DNA of 54,989 nucleotides from Vreelandella sedimenti (GTDB taxonomy: Bacteria; Pseudomonadota; Gammaproteobacteria; Pseudomonadales; Halomonadaceae), in contig NZ_JACCGK010000015.1 in NCBI RefSeq assembly GCF_013416325.1, forward strand, positions 1-54,989, read 5' to 3'. Below the pieces are notes generated by a model. It was not told the origin of the DNA. It searched no databases and saw nothing but the letters and a program-made list of their open reading frames with translations. How positions within the stretch are numbered: the first letter of the stretch is position 1; each line of letters starts with the position of its first letter. Of the stretch, positions 52,352 to 54,989 are shown in pieces. The translations under genes were made by a program, and so were the position numbers.

Positions 52352-52816
52352 CTACTGGTCTAGATAATCTTGAAGTATGCGATGCTCATTGTTTTTCTGA
52401 ATTGAAAAGATAAAGAGCGGTTGATGAAGCTCAGGGGTGGCATTGGTTTCCAGAAGCCAGCTAATGAATGTACACGTGGATTTAGCTGCTTCTACTGCTC
52501 CGATAAGAACCTGTCTAGCCATTCGCGCATCCACCACAAAAAAATGCTGATAATTGTTATCAAAATAAGAAGTTACCGGTAGCGATCGCACATCAATGCA
52601 GGCACCAAGCTCCATTCGGCTAGCTACTTCTTGCAAGTTAAGGAGACGGTGTACACACTCCTGGCCTATGATGGTCATCAATCGGCTCATAGGTGTATCA
52701 AATGGTAGGTACCTAAGCGCCAACCATCGATAGCGATTCATTTCGCTTGTTTCGTGCGAATGGACTAAGTTGATCTGATCCTGCGGAAGAAAAAACAGTG
52801 CGGTGAAGTTATCCAT
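52352..52816 (-). CDS. Unrecognised helical protein, possibly ferritin-like
   Basis: The ATG at 52816 has AGGA eight bases upstream, giving 154 residues. The sequence is largely helical, with RYRWLALRYLPFDTPMSRLM and GQECVHRLLNLQEVASRMEL, a spacing of acidic and His residues that might bind metal. I do not recognise the family with confidence. It lies 80 bases upstream of the GGDEF gene on the same strand, so it could be co-transcribed with it. Confidence 0.55.
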   Translation of the reverse strand: MDNFTALFFLPQDQINLVHSHETSEMNRYRWLALRYLPFDTPMSRLMTIIGQECVHRLLNLQEVASRMELGACIDVRSLPVTSYFDNNYQHFFVVDARMARQVLIGAVEAAKSTCTFISWLLETNATPELHQPLFIFSIQKNNEHRILQDYLDQ

Positions 52817-52822
52817 GAGCAT

Positions 52823-53476
52823 GATCCTGTATGTAAATAAAAAACGGGATACTATGCGATATCAAAAAATATAGCTCAAAATAATTCAATATCTATTAAC
52901 TCTCCTTATGAGAAAGCAATAAAAATAGTTGAATGTTAGTCAGCCATTAATATTGGGTGACTAATTATTTAATGTTACTTAAAACGAATTAACTGCTATC
53001 TTCCATGCATGGAATAATACTATTCCACAGTTTTAAATTTATAGATACTAAAAAACAAAAAGTAAAGGAAATTCTAAGTCAGTAAATTAGTATCAATTTT
53101 ATGATATAAGACTAATATAAAAGTAATGCAATTAATAAATAGTGAATGATTTTTTAAATTTCCTCTTGGAACATGGGGTTAGCATAATAAAATCACGTGC
53201 AGCGATGCTTCTACGTAAGAAAGGTCGAAAACATTAATCCTGAGTGGGGTGAAAATCGACGAGCAAGCGCGAAAAACTTGGTGGGCACCACTTAGCAGCA
53301 CTTTACTGACGTTACTTTTCTCTATCAGGAAGTGATCAAGCCCAAGCATGAGGAAAAACCATGTTGCGATGCACAATAGACACTGCTAGCTTTAATGGCA
53401 GCAGAGGTAACAGCCTTGCTTAGAAATGCCCACTAAACACGTGCTTACGTGCATATTCAAATCTGGAGAAGTACTG
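52823..53476. other. Strongly AT-rich intergenic region
   Basis: The stretch is much richer in A+T than its surroundings, with many poly-A and poly-T runs. No credible gene is seen. It separates the unrecognised gene from the phasin and may be transferred DNA or a large regulatory region. Confidence 0.4.
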
Positions 53477-53863
53477 ATGAATAATAGTACCGATAAAATG
53501 AGTTCTGATAAAAATAGCGTCAAGAACACAAATCAACAAATTGAATCCGTTTTTGCATCATCTATGCGATCGTACACGCTGACCGCGCTTGATTACTATG
53601 ACCAACTGTTTAGCGCCCAAATGGATTCTGCTCGTGCCTACTCGGATATGGCTATCTCACAAGCGCGTACGTGGCTTGATGTAAAAGACCAAGAAAGCTT
53701 TAAAAACGCCCTAGAGACTCAGCAGAAAACTGCTACCGAGTTTATGGAGCGTGTGAAGGGTGACACTGCAAAAGTGACGTCCATCGGCCAAAGCTTTACT
53801 CAAGACAGCCAAAAAATGGCAGAAGAAACAACAAAGAAAGCGGCAGAGACTGCCAAGCAGTAA
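53477..53863 (+). CDS. Phasin family protein
   Basis: From ATG 53477 (GGAG eight bases upstream) the product is 128 residues. The phasin pattern is seen: YTLTALDYYDQLFSAQMDSA, SDMAISQARTWLDVKDQESF and a Lys/Ala-rich helical tail KKAAETAKQ. Phasins coat polyhydroxyalkanoate granules and control their size, common in Halomonas. It stands alone, followed by a long imperfect hairpin. Confidence 0.88.
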   Translation: MNNSTDKMSSDKNSVKNTNQQIESVFASSMRSYTLTALDYYDQLFSAQMDSARAYSDMAISQARTWLDVKDQESFKNALETQQKTATEFMERVKGDTAKVTSIGQSFTQDSQKMAEETTKKAAETAKQ

Positions 53864-53879
53864 TTTTTAACCAGCAACA

Positions 53880-53924
53880 CCACGAAAAACGCTGCGCCCA
53901 AAGGGTTCGGCGCTTTAGTCGTGG
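53880..53924 (+). terminator. Imperfect hairpin after the phasin gene
   Basis: CCACGA (53880-53885) pairs with TCGTGG (53919-53924), with an inner GCGCC/GGCGC stem. It starts 16 bases after the phasin stop. No T-run follows, but a position-fitting transcript end is likely. Confidence 0.45.
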
Positions 53925-54110
53925 ATTCATAGAATAACTGCAGTACTGATTTTGGGTAATAAGAAATCTCAGGCTCACTATGCCAAGGTAGTTCCTCGAC
54001 GCACCATCGGATACTAAGGCGGCCCAAACGAAGTTATTTATCTCGACGTCACCCCCAGATTGAGTAGCGCTACACTTTAGAGTCAGATCCTATACGTAAC
54101 GAGATTGGAC

Positions 54111-54170
54111 ATGAAGAAGCGCTTCAGCGAAGAACAGATCATTGGTTTCCTGTGCGAGCGGGCTCTGCTT
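54111..54170 (+). pseudogene. IS3-family OrfA N-terminal fragment
   Basis: MKKRFSEEQIIGFLCERALL is the start of an IS3-type OrfA, which normally continues for about 80 residues. Here it stops within 22 codons and runs into IS1182-like sequence. It is a truncated piece of another element. Confidence 0.65.
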
Positions 54171-54265
54171 AGCATGTGATAAGCGTCACGATTATGTCGG
54201 TGATGCCCTTAGTGGCGGTTATGATTAATCAAGGCTCCTCCGTTGTCACAGAAGCGCAGACGTCA

Positions 54266-54967
54266 GGGTTGAAGGAAAAGATCGCCTCCCTGACAGAAGA
54301 AGTTCAGCAACTGCAATCCATTGAAATTCAAAGGACCGAGGCACCTGATCAGCAAGTCTCTTTGACAAACCCTGACGCTCGCTCCATGAGCGCGCGAGGA
54401 ACGGGAATTGTGGGTTAAAACGCTCAGACGACTGTCGATAGCCAGCATCGTCTGATTGTCGCCCATGAAGTCACTAATGTCGGCAGTGACCGACGTCAGC
54501 TTTACCGGATGGCCAAGCAAGCACGTGATGCTAGCAGCGTCAGTGATCTCCACGTCGTGGCTGATCGCGGTTATTTTACGGGTAATGAAGTGCTTGCCTT
54601 TCATGAGGCCAGTATCACGACATATCTTCCCAAGCCTAAAACCTCGCCGAACCAGGCTAAAGGTATGTTTCCCAGAGAGGCGTTCCGTTACGTGCCCGAA
54701 CGTAATGAATATCGCTGTCCCGCGAGAGAGCGGCTTATTTGGCGCTTCAAGAACATCGAAAAAGGCCAGACGCCGGATATAATGCGCATCCGTCGTCAAA
54801 CAGTTGAGCATCCCTTTGGCACGTTGGAAGCGTGGATGGGTGCGACGCACTTTTTAACCAAAGGGCTCAAGAATGTCGGAACGGAAATGAGTCTTCATGT
54901 GCTTGCCTACAATATGAAACGCGTCATGAATATCCTCGGTTCCAAGGGTTTTATCCAGGCGATGTGA
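54266..54967 (+). pseudogene. IS1182-family transposase, C-terminal part, internally deleted
   Basis: The plus frame has LKEKIASLTEEVQQLQSIEI, then a nonsense TAA at 54415-54417 where Tyr stands in intact copies, then DLHVVADRGYFTGNEVLAFH, TTYLPKPKTSPNQAKGM and MRIRRQTVEHPFGTLEAWMG, ending in VMNILGSKGFIQAM. A central block of about 60 residues, including the zinc-like Cys region after IEKGQ, is missing. The N-terminal half is replaced by unrelated sequence. The element cannot transpose on its own. Confidence 0.85.
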
Positions 54968-54989
54968 GCATAGGGTAGCTGATCCTGGT

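Noticed and set aside
53380..53420. Sigma-54-like promoter (TGGCAG...TTGCT) before the phasin gene
   Set aside because: The GG and GC elements are too far apart for the fixed sigma-54 spacing.
1..54989. CRISPR arrays
   Set aside because: No set of direct repeats with regular unique spacers was found; the only tandem repeats are the coding PSYSR units and the heptad duplication.

Overview
The window looks like a chromosomal segment of a halophilic gammaproteobacterium, most like Halomonas/Vreelandella (Halomonadaceae). The reasons are moderate-to-high G+C in the core genes, many cyclic-di-GMP enzymes, a phasin that implies polyhydroxyalkanoate storage, an AmpG-type permease, and SlyD, TopB and UbiB-like housekeeping genes. 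This placement is an inference from gene content; no rRNA or tRNA gene was seen.

Layout. (1) 1-1548, minus: an HprK-like kinase joined to a PqqD-like domain, cut by the window edge, with a Tat-exported peptide carrying Ser/Tyr repeats. (2) 1748-6231, plus: a compact operon of cupredoxin, membrane c-di-GMP phosphodiesterase, DUF3034 outer-membrane-like protein and truncated-globin lipoprotein, facing a GGDEF cyclase and a sulfite-oxidase-fold protein. (3) 8-34 kb: mostly core and small accessory genes. These include SlyD, AmpG, a SEC-C protein, an AarF/UbiB kinase, topoisomerase III, MgtC with a structured M-box-like leader, a LysR/azoreductase pair with matching palindromes, an M48/LemA pair, a subtilase with a separate propeptide-like protein, a second methionine aminopeptidase overlapping a ParD-like gene, a SixA-CHAD fusion, a YcaQ glycosylase and a LysE exporter. 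(4) 34.1-37.3 kb: broken genes around an FAD-linked oxidase. (5) 37.35-45.2 kb: an immunity-like island with a SLOG plus SLATT-like membrane protein, a patatin phospholipase, a TIR gene broken by deletion, frameshift and nonsense changes, a convergent TrkA-N/RyR membrane protein, and a TIR-membrane-ankyrin-like protein. (6) 45.3-54.97 kb: decayed mobile DNA (IS30, IS3 and IS1182 remnants and two tyrosine-recombinase tails) mixed with intact genes: DoxX/LysR, PAP2 phosphatase, IalB, a GGDEF cyclase, phasin and a lysine-rich microprotein.

How the parts work together. The 37-45 kb island is the best candidate for a little-described system. Nucleotide-sensor domains (SLOG, RyR, TrkA-N), signal or NAD-processing TIR domains and membrane-damaging effectors (patatin, membrane proteins) lie side by side and are flanked by transposase and integrase debris, the usual setting of abortive-infection modules. 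One TIR gene is already broken, so the island may be partly dead or working with the second TIR protein. Elsewhere, four c-di-GMP enzymes (one phosphodiesterase, three cyclases) suggest strong second-messenger control. The cupredoxin/phosphodiesterase/globin operon may couple redox or gas sensing to that signal.
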